From: Mangifera indica
Taxonomy: Eukaryota; Streptophyta; Magnoliopsida; Sapindales; Anacardiaceae
DNA: 64,000 nucleotides
NCBI RefSeq assembly: GCF_011075055.1
Contig: NC_058141.1
Span: 13,029,639 to 13,093,638 of the forward strand
Direction: 5' to 3'
Part shown: in pieces, positions 40,609 to 52,897 of the stretch
Numbering within the stretch: the stretch's first letter is position 1
How the letters are laid out: each line of letters begins with the position of its first letter
Program-made: the position numbers and the translations under genes
The notes under the pieces: generated by a model
What the model was told of the DNA's origin: nothing
Databases searched by the model: none
What the model saw: only the letters and a program-made list of their open reading frames with translations

Positions 40609-43019
40609 TTATAATTAAATAGATATGGTTGGAAAGCTAGGGGATGCTCTAATTAAATAGGTATAGTTGGAAAGCTAGTATTAAATAGATATGGTGGAAA
40701 GCAAAAATTTAGAAAATTATATATTAAAGGATTAGAGATAAGATTTTAGGATTTGATGGATTTTTTTAAAATAGAAAGAAGGGATATAATTGGATTGATT
40801 TAGAGATAAGATGATATTAATTGACTATAATTAAAATAGTCTTTATCCCTTTGAATAAATTTTTATATGCTATAAAATTATTTTTCAAACGTTTAGACCT
40901 CATAAGAAAAACAATAATATTAGTTTTATTTTTGTATTTGGCAATTGAAAAAGGGGAGATGTACAGTTATTTGGATTAATAAAAAAAGGCTAGAGATTTG
41001 ATTAAGTTTAATCTTTTAGTTTCATTTTATTTAGTTAAGTTAAATTTTGGGTTTTTTTAAAATTCTTTTATCTGAGAACTAATTATTTAAATTTAATTTG
41101 TATTAGCATCATAGTTAGATCAATAATTGTGTTTGTATAAATTAGAAACTGAAAATTTTAGACAGTTTGTTATTCTATCTTTATTAAATATTTTGATGAG
41201 GAAATTTATTTTATTTGCAATCAAAAATTTTTTCTGGAAATTCTATAACATATATTTCAATTATATCAAATTTTCGTGAGTTTTTGATAATTACAAAATT
41301 TATTAAAAATCTTAGAACAATGACTGTTCAATAGAAAAAAATCTGCATTCCCGCAATTTGATGATCTGAATTTCTTGAACATTTTGATAAAGTATTTGAA
41401 CTCAATTTTATCTTAAGATTTTTTTGCAAATTGTATTATATGCCTATTCATACATGCCCAAATTTCATAAAGTTTCAATGCCTATAGAAATTTTTAAAAA
41501 TCAAGAAATAAGGGTTGTCTAGTAAAGATCTGGTTTCTTTGACAGTGTTGATGTGCTCTCTTTATTGAATGTTTTGAAAATGAAATTTAACTTTGTTCCA
41601 TTTGAAACTTTTTGTGAATATTTTATTACATGTCCACTTTAATTTATCCAAATTTTGTGAATTTACGATAGTGATTAATTTATTAAAAATCTTGTAACCA
41701 TAACTATCCAGTGAAGAGCTTATTTATGCGCAGTTGATTTTAATAGAGTTTAGTATGATTTAACATTAGGATGATGATTTGTAAGGTTTATAGGTTATTA
41801 ATAGATACTTCTAAGATTAAGATTTGATAGTATTAAGTTTGAATTATGATTGTTAGGACAATGTGAAGATATTGGTATCTCGTTGGGTGATTAAAGACGT
41901 AGTTAGAAATTGTTGAGATAAGTAAAAACTTACATAATATATAATGATTTTTGTTCTATATGGAAAATGTTTATATGGTTATTTATGTTATAAAATTCTT
42001 TTTTCTAAGATTGATAAATTATATTATGATTTTATTTTAAAAGTATATAATTTTTTTATCTAAAATACATTTGAAAAGTGTTTTGATATTTTTTTAAGGA
42101 AGAAAACTTAGGTTATATTATATGATTGTTAAAACGAAAGTATTCGAATGAATTTCTTGAATAAAGATTTTCTACTATTTTTCAAAGATAAAGATTTGTT
42201 AGAAAAACAAGTTTTATAAGATTGTTTTGCCAAAAGTCCATAGTAAGATAAGAAATTGACTGATTTATGGATCGATAAATATGATCGGATCATAAAACAC
42301 CTAGGGACATATGTTGAATGATAAAAGGTCTGCAGACCAATTATAAATATGAACACAATGAAGAGTCTATGGACCAATTATGGATACGATGAAAGGTCTG
42401 CAGACCAATATGAATAAAAAAATGAATTATGAAAAGTTTGCGGAGTTATGATGAATATGAATAAGAATCGAACCAAATCACTACAAATGTATGTTACACT
42501 ATGTGACAAAGGCTAAATACAAATTTTATGTTTTCTATTTATGAGTAATGTTTATGAATTATTTTATGATTATCTTATGACAAATGATGAATCTTGTTTC
42601 TCCTTATGATTGATATAAAATATTTATGTTTGTTTCTCTTTAACATAATGAATATGAACTTGTTTATATTGTTTTTTTCCTTAAAATTTGCGGCAATGTT
42701 TTATTTTTGTTATGGTTAAAGAATATCAAGAGTTTTATTCTTTGTTTTTTTTTTTTTTGACTAATTATTTTGAAAATAAAGAAGTTTTACAACGTTTATT
42801 TATTAAAAAGTGATGTATTATGTTTGTTTTTATTTACCGAATTGACGGCTCACTCGTCATCTCTTTTATTTTGTAGAATAAGTTTTCTAAATTAGATTGA
42901 AGAGTTTTGATATCTAAATTTTATTATTTATAAATATTATAATTATGAATTATTTATAAGACGTGATTATGTTTAATTATTTTTAGGATTATTTTGAGAA
43001 GGATCAGATTGATTTTTGT

Positions 43020-43780
43020 TATTTTTTATATTGATTCCTACAAATCACTTAAATGCCGGTATTATGTAGTAAAATTAACGATCATGCTTATAGACCCTTT
43101 CCAATCTAATGGGTTTTTAGGGATCTTATAGGGTTTCTTTGATTTCTGTCCAAATGTTTGTAATTTTTTATTTTTTTATTTTCCTCGGTGGCGATGGCTG
43201 CCCAAGATGCAAACGCTTTAAACTTTTCAATTTGTAGTCTTTCCTAGACCCCTAAACACCCCCTTATACTACTACTTAATTGCCACCACCATTTTCACCA
43301 TAGTGCTTCCCTCACTAGGTTCACTCTATTAAATTGTTATAGCTCCAACAAGTTTTTTGTGAACAAAACCTCCAAATCTCCTTCTCATCACTCTATCTGT
43401 TATTTGTGAAAACTAATTTACCAATCCAACTCATAAACTTAAGCCTCTAATTTTTAATTGAAATCATTCAAAATTTTGGCAACCAAATCTCCTACCAAGC
43501 CTTAAAAGTCACATTGAGATCATTTAATGATCTTCTTCTATAGAGAAAATCAAGAGAAGACAATTGAAGTCAATATTGATTTAATTCTTATCAATCTTTT
43601 CTTAGAGAAATATAATATGAGAGATTGCAAACTCATTTTAATAACGATTGATTTTCTTTGTCTATGTGTGAAAGGAAGAGCTCAACTGTTAAAGTACAAG
43701 ATGAGAATGACAATAATATCAAAAAAAATACTTAAGAGTTTTGCAAGTGGCACGCTATAGTGCTGTAAGGATTTTGCCTT
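43020..43780. repeat. Flanking repeat X, copy 1
   Basis: Shares blocks such as CAAATCACTTAAATGCC, CCACCACCATTTTCACCATAG and GATGAGAATGACAATAATAT with 54845-56230 in the same orientation. No coding sequence identified. Its position at the upstream end of SMT1 unit A suggests it belonged to the ancestral duplicated unit. Confidence 0.7.
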
Positions 43781-43997
43781 CCATTCCGAAATTCTCAACA
43801 GCCATTAATCTACCTCTAATAAATTGTTTTTGTGAAGATAGTTTACTATTGCTTTCAAATGAAATATAAATTTTTTTATAATATCTTATCTTAAAACATT
43901 TATATTAGTTCAGATTAGTTTTGTATCAATTCAAATATGATTCATTCAGTTTTGGATTATGTTTAAATAGACCAAAACTAGATTTTTTTTTTTTTTT

Positions 43998-44003
<6 letters not shown>

Positions 44004-44047
<44 letters not shown>
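44004..44047. repeat. (TA)n microsatellite at unit B boundary
   Basis: About 22 TA dinucleotides immediately precede the first base shared with unit A. The unit A boundary also begins at a short (TA)n run (about 34604-34618). Confidence 0.85.
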
Positions 44048-44051
<4 letters not shown>

Positions 44052-44577
44052 TCAACCTTAGTTTTATTTTTTATATATTGTGTTGTATTGAGTTAATGAA
44101 TGATGTTAAAAATGGTTAGTTTTTCTTCTTGTTCCTCAACAGTATACATTATTCGCTTCCACTGTTTAGCGAAAAGCATATTGCGTTTAAAGTAAAACTA
44201 AACGAAGGAATCGTAACAATTTCATATTAACAAACGTCAAATGCGAAATACCACCACCACGGGTTCAAAGAGGCATATCTTTTTAGGGGCCTTGGAATAG
44301 AGAGCATAATGAAAGAGGGAGAGGAATAATTCCCAAGTTGCTAACTGGAACACTGAGAGAAATATGTTCACCAGTTATTGGAAACCAGCATATAACTGAA
44401 AGGTTAAAGCAACAGTGGCAATAGTAGATGTTGAAAATAGGCAATTCTATGCTTCATGTGGGGTGGTGGGGTGAGGTATAAATCAGTTTAGATCACGAGA
44501 ATACATAGAATTTTTGAGAGTGAATTACATTTTCCCACCCAAAGTTTAGCCTTAAAACATAACACTTTTCCACCTTA

Positions 44578-44752
44578 GTCAAGGCGACGACTTTGGCCAT
44601 AAGCACTCACAATAGCAATATAGACATCAATAGTTGGTTTAAGCCCCACAAACGTGCTTCCTCAGGTCGTTCACACTCGCCAAGCATCATTAACAGCTTT
44701 GTATAGGTTTGGCATCGTGGTTGACATCAATGCTGCTTGTGAAGAAGTCCAA
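44578..44752 (-). pseudogene. Pentatricopeptide-repeat gene fragment (unit B)
   Basis: Duplicate of the fragment at 35140-35320. The same two PPR-like segments, stop and frameshift are present, plus a few substitutions, so the fragment was already broken when the unit was copied. Confidence 0.62.
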
Positions 44753-45928
44753 AAATTCTACAGTGAAGTCATTTCTCATGTCAAAAATAGCTAGACCACT
44801 GAAGTATATTGACATAATACAAACTCCTAGTCCACAAGTAACCATTCATTTAGCTTTCATATTGCAAATTTCAAAAGGCTAGACCGGGTCTCAGTTCATA
44901 TTACTAGCTTACAGTGCGATATTAGTTTTTTGTTTGTCCCTTTTTATCTTTGGTACTACTCCACAGAGATGATTTTTTATTGACATTTCTATCATGTGGC
45001 TGTTATTCTCCGACTCTGCTTTCTGGAAGCCACCTCAAATGAAAATACGCATGTACATACAAAATTGCTTGAATCTTGGTTATTTTCCAAGTTTGTTAAT
45101 GATGGACCTGGTATTATCTTTGCGCACTTCAACACTGTGCTCCCACTTGGGAAATTATAGTTGGGCTGTGACTTAAAGAGATAAAACAAATTAATAGACG
45201 TATTCAAAAGAAATATAATGCTCAGAATACAACTAGATGTCATTCATCCCTTGCGATGTATGTCCTCTATTGCAGTCCTCTTGCAAGGACTAAACTTTTT
45301 TTTTTTTTTTTTGTAATGAAAAACCTCCCTAGAGCTTGAATCCGTTTTTTAATCCATTATTTTATTTTTCAAATCCACTTTACTTGCACGAAAATATGCA
45401 GCCTAATTTTGATATAAAAATCTAGTAAATTTTTTTGTTGCAATGAAGGGCGGCATGATTTCACGATCAACCATCAAGGAGTTCACAGCAATTGAATGGA
45501 CAAAGCGATAACAACAAACTAGTAGTTGAACAGATGCACACTTAAATTAAAATCCTCAAGGTCACAGGCAGCAGGAGATACAAAAACAAAAACAAAATAA
45601 CAACAGGTACTGATAGATACAAAAACTAGCAACTTATTCAAAATCCAACTGTCACATGGCAGCTAATAGATCCATGAAAAAGCAAAAACAAATTAACAAT
45701 TTATAACCAAATGTCCTACCAAGGGTAACATGAGAGCAACAGATTTAACATAGGAAAGGAATTACAATCAAACAGGAAATCATATAGCTTCACGTTACAA
45801 GCCAAATAACAATAGCAAGAAAGTTCATGCAACCAACTCACAAAATAACAAGGACAGTTGCTAACAGGTCCATACATATTTATAAATTGCATCCTCTAGT
45901 CTGTAACAATACTGTCCATTAGCAGAAG

Positions 45929-48900
45929 TTAAGAAACCGTTTGCACTCCCAATTTACTGCTGTCAGACTGTGGCTTCCGCGCCACAAAAAAATACATTGG
46001 CGTGAAAATCTCTTTCCTGAAGCAACAAGTTAGATCAGCACTTAAATAAACCCAAGATTGATGGATTGCACCTAATAATGGGTTCAATTTTGGGTGTAAC
46101 ATTGTTATACCGACAAAAATATGTATTTATGAAAGGAGAGCAATGTTACTTATAATGAGTATTAATTTGGTTACTAATAATAATATGTCACCATGTGATT
46201 AAATGTTACTTTATCTTAAATTTAAAATTATCCAATTACATAACGACACATTATCACTGGTATTCAAATTGATATTCATTATAATTACACATAGTTTTAT
46301 TAAAAAGGAGCTAGTACATATGATCAAAATTAAAATGAAGAAAAATCAACACTGACCTTCCACCAGCAACCAATCCTTCAGCAGCTTTCTCCAGAAAATC
46401 TTGAATCCTTTGACTTCCCTTTGGGGCCACTCCCACAAATTCCAGGGCCTTAACCTAAAAAGGGGAAATACATGTTGGTCAGCTGGCAACGATATAGCAA
46501 GAAGGAAAAGGGCAATAAATCTTAATTTTAGATAACCAATTTCTTTGAGAATTGGTTTCTCTAGGATTAACATAATCACAAAGGCTACCACTTCAACAAT
46601 CTTTACCATGTTTCTAGTGAAGAAACGTCCAACAGCAGTTTGGCGGAAGCTACTTAGTGAGAAGTGGCTTTTATCCAAAGGCAAGTACCATGGGAGAGGT
46701 GAGTCAACAGCAAGATCTTTCTCCCACAACACCTTCATGAATAAAACAATATTATATATAAAAATATATATAATTATTGTACAGACCATAAGACAATGTA
46801 AAACATAAAAGGTAAACTGAAACAAATTATTAAAATTAAAAAGGCATAAATAGTCTTGCCTCAAAACCAGCTTGTTTCAGAGCTTCAAGACAATTTCTAG
46901 TCAACCTGATGTCAGGAAGGCCGTCACCAATCTCAATTTCAGCCTGTGTCATTGAAACTTTATTACGATACAATTTCGTAAACTATGGCATATGTACACA
47001 ATAACCAGTAGGCGAATTTCTTTATCTTTATGAGATATACAACCTTAATTTTCTGATGTTCTTGATTTTCAGGATCAAAAGCATCAGTCATGCACCATTC
47101 GTATGCTGCAAAGCATTGGCCAGGCTTCAATACTCTGTGAATCTCTTTGTAGCATCCATACTGTCCAGAAATAACATAAGTTAAACCAAACAGAGGAAAA
47201 CAGTCACACTCACACTATTGTCAGGATAATCTCAAATTGACATACTGCATCTGGTGCATGACAGGTAGCTTCAATTGCATATACAGCATCAAAACTATTG
47301 TCAGGAAAAGGCATCTTCATGAAGTCAGCCTGCAATAGTAGGAAAAAACAGCAATCATAAAGTTCATCACTGCAAATTGTAAACCATTCTATTATATCTA
47401 AATATATTTCCATTTACTAGAATTAATAACATAGAAAATGGAAAATGTGCTACAAAAAGTGAAATGATAAAATCACAAGCTTGTCCAAGGAATACTACCA
47501 ACCTTTACAAAGTTACAGGTTTTGTCCACTCCTGCAATTCGGTTTAGTTCCTGTGGAGCGACAAATCTTGTGACATCAAAAGCTATTAAAAAAAAAGGAA
47601 TAATTTCAAAAGTAAAAAAGCTAAAAAAAAAAGTGGGAGGCGCAAGCAATTGTGATCCAATAGTCCAAAAACGTTGATTAAGGCTGTACAGACAACTTAA
47701 AAAATCAAATCAAACTGACTTATTTGATAAAACTAATAAGTTTCATATCTTATAAAACCGACATCGAACAAAAAATGACATGCAAGTCAGTGTATGGGAA
47801 TCTCAAGCAGCAAACATAACATAAAATGAACTTGCAACAACAACTGAAAATGCATATGGTATTATAATTAGAAAAGAAAGTACATACTTTTCCTCTTGTT
47901 ATCTGATATTCATTGATGTTCAACCCAGTGACCGATGTTGAGCTGCAACAAATAACCAAAGAAGGCCCTCTCTTAAAAACAAAACTTTTGTTTAAACATA
48001 ACAAAAATGAAAAGAAAAATTGCTAAAGCTTGCTATTCGACAATAGGTGATTTGTGCCCTTTCTTAATAAAAAATCTTTAGTGATGCTAGAGTTGTTTAA
48101 CTAGACATTAAGCCTACTAGCCCAGTGATTCCAATTAATTTTGGAGATGAAGCATGAAGAATTCTAATCATACAAGCAACTAAAATGCCTAAGCAAATTT
48201 AAGACTGTAATAAAATTGGACACAGCCAGCCAAAGAATTCGGGATTCATGAAAGGCAACAAAGTAAAACCCAATCTAATGGAAGTCAGCTTCAACGAGAA
48301 AGAGGGAGGAAATTGTATGAATAATATTAGTTAATAGCTGATAATGATAGATGACCAAAAAAGGCTCGAACTTAAATGCCCATATCACCTGAACCGTGCA
48401 ATTTCTCTCATTGGTCCACCAATTCCACAACCTACATCCAGAACCTATTTGATACTAGCAAAAGCTTGTGTCACAATCCAATCCAAATAACAAATGATAG
48501 ATCTCTCAACTTGATGTTTCAGTGCTGTACAAGAAAGTATTAACCTTCTGTCCAGGTTTCAGGGCAAGTTGTAAAGCCAGGAAATGCTCATGTCGCTTTA
48601 TACTCTCCTGAAGAGACTCTCCTTTCCATCTGGAATAACAAATATCATTATCATGATAAATTTTTCAGTAACATCCACAAAGGCATGCAGTCTCTCTTTG
48701 GTACCAACTACAGGAGAGAACAAAGTATTACCTTGGTGCAAAATGGAAAGACTCCCCCCAGCCAAACTCATAAAAGCTGGTTACGAGATCATAATATTTA
48801 TTTACCTGAAATTGCAAATGAGACAATAAAATGCCGTTGAAAGGACATTTTTACAATCATTATGAGAGAAAAAGAAAAATTCTAACAACATACTTTACGA

Positions 48901-49486
48901 CCAGATGACCACTTATCACTATAGAAGATAATTAGAAAAATTTTAAAAGCAAAAGGTCGGATCACAAAGTGCCAATTGAAAATATGTTGCCAGAAAGTGA
49001 GCAACAGAAAAGAGATAAATCGGATGACAGATGATTATGGTCAAGTTCGATAATTTTGAAGCAGACATGGTTAAATAGACCTTCTCATACCATGTCAGCG
49101 TAGTTAGCTTTTCTCTCTTCCTCTTCACCTCCATTACAGACATGATACTTCTCATACCTGCATCATTAAGCTAAAACTTTTATCAAAGAATTCAGTAACA
49201 CCTATACTAAATTGGAGAGACAAAACTTGAACACCATGATTAGATTGCCAGTTTGTCCAGAAAACTTGGACTACAATTGTACACACTATGCAGCACAGAA
49301 GAATCACCTGATGCCATGCAGCTGATTGGTCATGCATATATAATTCAGTTCATAAATTACATGTTTTTCTATCACTTAGTTCAATAGAAAAATGAGGAAG
49401 TACGTTTTGACGGTGGGGAGAACTTCGCTTTTGTCAATTTTTCCACCGACCCCAAAAGCCAGATCCAAGGCGCCAGCCTTCGGCAT
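45929..49486 (-). CDS. SMT1: Cycloartenol C-24 methyltransferase, copy B
   Basis: The same 13-exon structure and 354 residues as copy A, with every exon the same length: 49486-49404, 49157-49091, 48805-48732, 48629-48545, 48444-48389, 47942-47888, 47550-47503, 47329-47246, 47160-47044, 46943-46860, 46732-46607, 46454-46357 and 46016-45929. It keeps the SAM-binding [10 protein letters not shown] and [22 protein letters not shown] and [11 protein letters not shown] forms that I regard as family-typical. Differences from A and C include LPTVK near the N-terminus, DPENQ for DPQNQ, GDGLPDI for GAGLPDV and IQDF in the penultimate exon. The GC-AG intron follows exon 10 (donor at 46859-46858). Probably a functional enzyme. 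Confidence 0.94.
46142..46292. mobile_element. MITE in SMT1-B last intron
   Basis: Same element and site as in copy A. The inverted repeats are at about 46149-46169 and 46263-46283; the left one has drifted (ATTAATTTGG). Confidence 0.6.
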
Positions 49487-49701
49487 TGTTTGGTGAGTTC
49501 GAATCTAAAAAAAGAAAACAAAAACAATAGCAAAAGAATCAGAAGCGGAATCGTTTAAAAAAGAAAAAACGAAAAAGTTCACGTGACACGGAATCTACAG
49601 TTTGAAAAACATCTTAGTTAAAAAAATGCTGCGGAGGAGATGGAAAAGGTTACTTGGAGAAGTCGAGAGTGGGCTTCTGAAACACAAAAGAGAGTGAGCC
49701 T

Positions 49702-49712
49702 CTTATAATATA
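49702..49712 (-). promoter_or_regulatory. TATA-like element of SMT1-B
   Basis: TATATTATAAG on the minus strand, identical to copy A, about 215 bases upstream of the ATG. Confidence 0.45.
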
Positions 49713-50864
49713 CAGTTTTTGTATAAGGAGAAAAAAGGAAAATAATACTTTTTGATTAGAAAGATAGGGTACAAAGCCAAAATTAAGGGGATTATATATT
49801 GGAGGGTTTGAGATTAGATTTTAGGATTTGATAGATTTTTCTTAAAATAGAAAACAGTGATATGATTTGATTGATTTAGAGATAAAAAGATATTGTAAGA
49901 AAATACTATAATTAAATAGATATGGTTGGCAGTTAAGAGATACTATAATTAAATAGATGTGGTTGGAAAGCTATGATTAAATAAATGTGGTTGGAAAGTG
50001 AAAATTAAGAAAATTATATATTAAAGGATTAGAGATAAGATTTTGGGATTTGATGGATTTTTTTTTAAATAGAAAGAAGGAATATGATTAGATTGATTTA
50101 AAGATAAAAAAATATTGATTGACTATAATTAAAATAGTCTTTATCCCTTTGAATAAATTTTTATATGCTATAAAATTGTTTTTCAAAAGTTTAGACCTCG
50201 TAAGAAAAACAATAATATTAGTTTTATGTTTGCACTTGGCAATTGAAAAACAATAATAAGATAAGGAATTGACTGATTTATGGATTGATAAATATGACCA
50301 GATCGTAAAACACCCAAGGGTTGATTTACCGAATTGACGGCTCACTCCTCGTCTCTTTTATTTTGCAGAATAAGTTTTCTAAATTAGTTAGGAGGAGTGA
50401 AATAAAATAAACTCAAGATGAGTTAGGAGATTGAAGAGTTTTGATGTCTAAATTTTATTGTTTATAAATATTATAATTATGGATTATTTATAAGACGTGA
50501 TTATGTTTAATTACTTTGAGAAGAATAAAAATATGTTATACTAGAGAATTATTTTTATTTAGAATAAAGTCATGGATTAAATTAGTTTTGCATTTTCAAG
50601 CGAGCTTGGAATCTGGGTAGAGAAGAGAGTGAGCCTCTGGCTTAGCTTTGGAGAAACCAAGGATATATATATATATATAGACACACCTACTCACTATTGA
50701 TAGTCACAAACACTAATCAAACCAGCATAATATTTGGATATGAGAGCGGTTAAAGATTATGAATAAATCAACTTAATCATGTATCATGTATTATGATAGC
50801 AAAAAATAAATGTTTTCTTTTTTAAACAACATTTAAGACATTTTAAATAAGTTAGGTATCCAAG

Positions 50865-52030
50865 ATATTAATTAAAATACGCATAAAAGTTTTTCCTTGA
50901 ACACTTTTAGGCAAACTTGGAATGAATTTATTTTTTCAAGTAAATTTAATTTTTATTTTAATAATATATCTCTCTGCTAATTATCGTAGATTCAGTATAG
51001 TTTTTTATCAATATCTTTTTCTTTTGAAACTACATCATCATATTAATGATATATTTGGTAACTTATTAACTGAATATTCAAAAATTTATTTAGAAACTGA
51101 TCAACTTTTGATATGTACAAATTAAAATAAAAAGATGAACATAAATACGAAGAGTGTGTGTGGATGCAAAGGGTGCTCGCGGGTGCAAAAAGTGCTTACA
51201 AATGCGAAGAGTCCATGCAGATGTGCAAAGAGTACAATTGTAAATTCAAAGTGTGTTTATGAGGGTGAAAACTGCGCGTGGGTGCAAATAGTCTAAGCGT
51301 GTGAAAAATATGAATACACACTAAATATTTATACAATGTAAAAATATTATTATATTATATTTTATTATTATATATTATATTATATTATATATATATACAT
51401 ATATATATATATAACAAGATTACGGAAAAGTGTGTGTACCCCACACTTATTTTATTTATATATATATAATATTACATTATATTATATTATATATTATAAT
51501 ATTTTTGTACCATACACATATTTTTCATACATTCGTATTATTCATGCACTCACATTTTTCATGCAACCGCAAGCATTCTTTGCACTTGCACACACTTTTA
51601 ATGCATCCACACACACTCTTTTTATTTATGTTTATTTTTTCATTCTGATCTGTATATATCAATAATTATATTAAAAATTGATCTGTTTCTAAATAAATTA
51701 TATATATATATAAAATAAGAATACGGAAAAGTGTGTATACCCTGCACTTATTTTATATATATATATTGTAATATTTTTGTATCATACACATATTTTTCGT
51801 ACACTCGCATTGTTCACACACTCACATTTTTATACACCCGTAAGCATTCTTTGCACCTACACACACTTTTAACACATCCGCACACACTCTTTTTATTTAT
51901 ATTCATTTTTTTATTTCGATTTGTATATATCAATAATAATATTAAAAATTCATCCGTTTCTGAATAAGTTATATATATATATATATATATAAAACAAGAA
52001 TACAAAAAATTGTGTGTACCCCGCACTTAT

Positions 52031-52098
<68 letters not shown>

Positions 52099-52545
52099 TA
52101 TTATATGTTATAATATTTTTGTATCATACACATATTTTTCGTACATTCATATTGTTCACGCACTCACACTTTTCATGCACCCATAAACATTCTTTGCACC
52201 TGCACACAATCTTAACGCATCCACGCACACTCTTTTTATCTATACTAATTTTTTCATTCTGATTTGTATATATCAATAATTATATAAAAAATTGATCTAT
52301 ATCTAGATAAATTTTTAAATGTTCAATTCATAAGTTATCAAATATATCATCAATATGATAATATAAAAGTATACTCCAGAAATAAAGTTGTCCATTCAAA
52401 ATAAAACTCAATCTGAGATAATTAATTGAGAATAGTATTACTAAAATAAAAATTAAATTTGTTTAAACAATAAATTCATTCAAAATTTCCTCAAATGATT
52501 TAGACAAAAACTTTTATACCTACTTTAATTAATTACCCTAATTAT
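50865..52545. mobile_element. Fold-back element with long inverted arms and internal tandem repeats
   Basis: The left arm (about 50868-51320) and the reverse complement of the right arm (about 52150-52535) match over roughly 400 bases, including ATAAAAGTTTTT, AATATATCATTAATATGAT and a region of short repeats (TTTGCACNTGCACACACTTT-like). To the right of centre the ~290-base module is repeated three times (about 51420-51720, 51721-52005, 52006-52300), each starting with AAACAAGATTACGG- or ACAAGAATAC-like sequence then GTGTGTACCC and (TA)n. No transposase is present. This fits a non-autonomous fold-back transposon. Target duplication not identified. Confidence 0.6.
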
Positions 52546-52709
52546 CCTGTGGGACTAAATGGAGGGGACAAAGTTGCCGCCTTGGAAAAAGGCGACCTCT
52601 TCTTTGACGACGACGGGAGCTGGGCTGCTGCATGGTATTTACAATTTTCTTAATTACTATTATACCCCATTAATTTTTTATTATATTATTCCGGAAATTT
52701 CTTTATTTT

Positions 52710-52767
<58 letters not shown>

Positions 52768-52897
52768 ATCTTAGTGTTATCAACAAATTCTTGGGTTGCC
52801 ACTTGGCATGCAATGAAGGATTCAACTTCCACAGGCATGGGAAAGTCAACAAGAGCTTGTAATGGAAAATCCAATCTCACTCATTCTAAATTTAGCT
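52546..52897. other. Spacer with (TA)n run, short coding-like stretch, no assigned gene
   Basis: 52557-52640 is unusually GC-rich (GCCGCCTTGG, GACGACGACGGGAGC) for this region. A (TA)n run occupies about 52715-52764. On the minus strand 52880-52770 is open (PMPVEVESFIACQVATQEF), directly downstream of the DUF642 stop; I do not recognise it. Confidence 0.35.

Larger units (their letters stand above)
34618..43780. repeat. Segmental duplication unit A (contains SMT1 copy A)
   Basis: From AACTCAACCTTGGTTTTAT at 34618 the sequence is highly similar to unit B from about 44048, and from about 35806 also to unit C from about 56512. It carries a PPR fragment, SMT1-A and about 3.9 kb upstream of that gene. 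Similarity to unit C extends to about 42330. Unit B lacks two blocks (about 40950-42245 and 42303-42835 in A coordinates). 40620-43020 has no gene; it is AT-rich with short repeats such as AGGTCTGCAGACCAA (about 42327-42400). Confidence 0.85.
44048..50570. repeat. Segmental duplication unit B (contains SMT1 copy B)
   Basis: Collinear with unit A from its left end through the PPR fragment, SMT1 and its promoter, then shortened by two internal deletions near 50250 and 50325. It contains about 170 bases near 45605-45775 (from AGGTACTGATAGATAC onward) that unit C also has but unit A lacks. The segment upstream of SMT1-B (49720-50570) has no gene. Confidence 0.85.

Noticed and set aside
46346..46864. 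172-residue continuous minus-strand frame across the last exons of SMT1-B
   Set aside because: It reads through introns. The start lies in the GC-AG intron and the NMVKIV... extension merely resembles the true exon 12 ([13 protein letters not shown]), which begins after a proper TTTTTAG acceptor at 46454. The spliced model matches the family.
51430..52262. Several plus-strand frames rich in Tyr-Ile and His-Thr
   Set aside because: They are translations of (TA)n and of the CACACACTTT-type short repeats of the fold-back element, with no coding signature.
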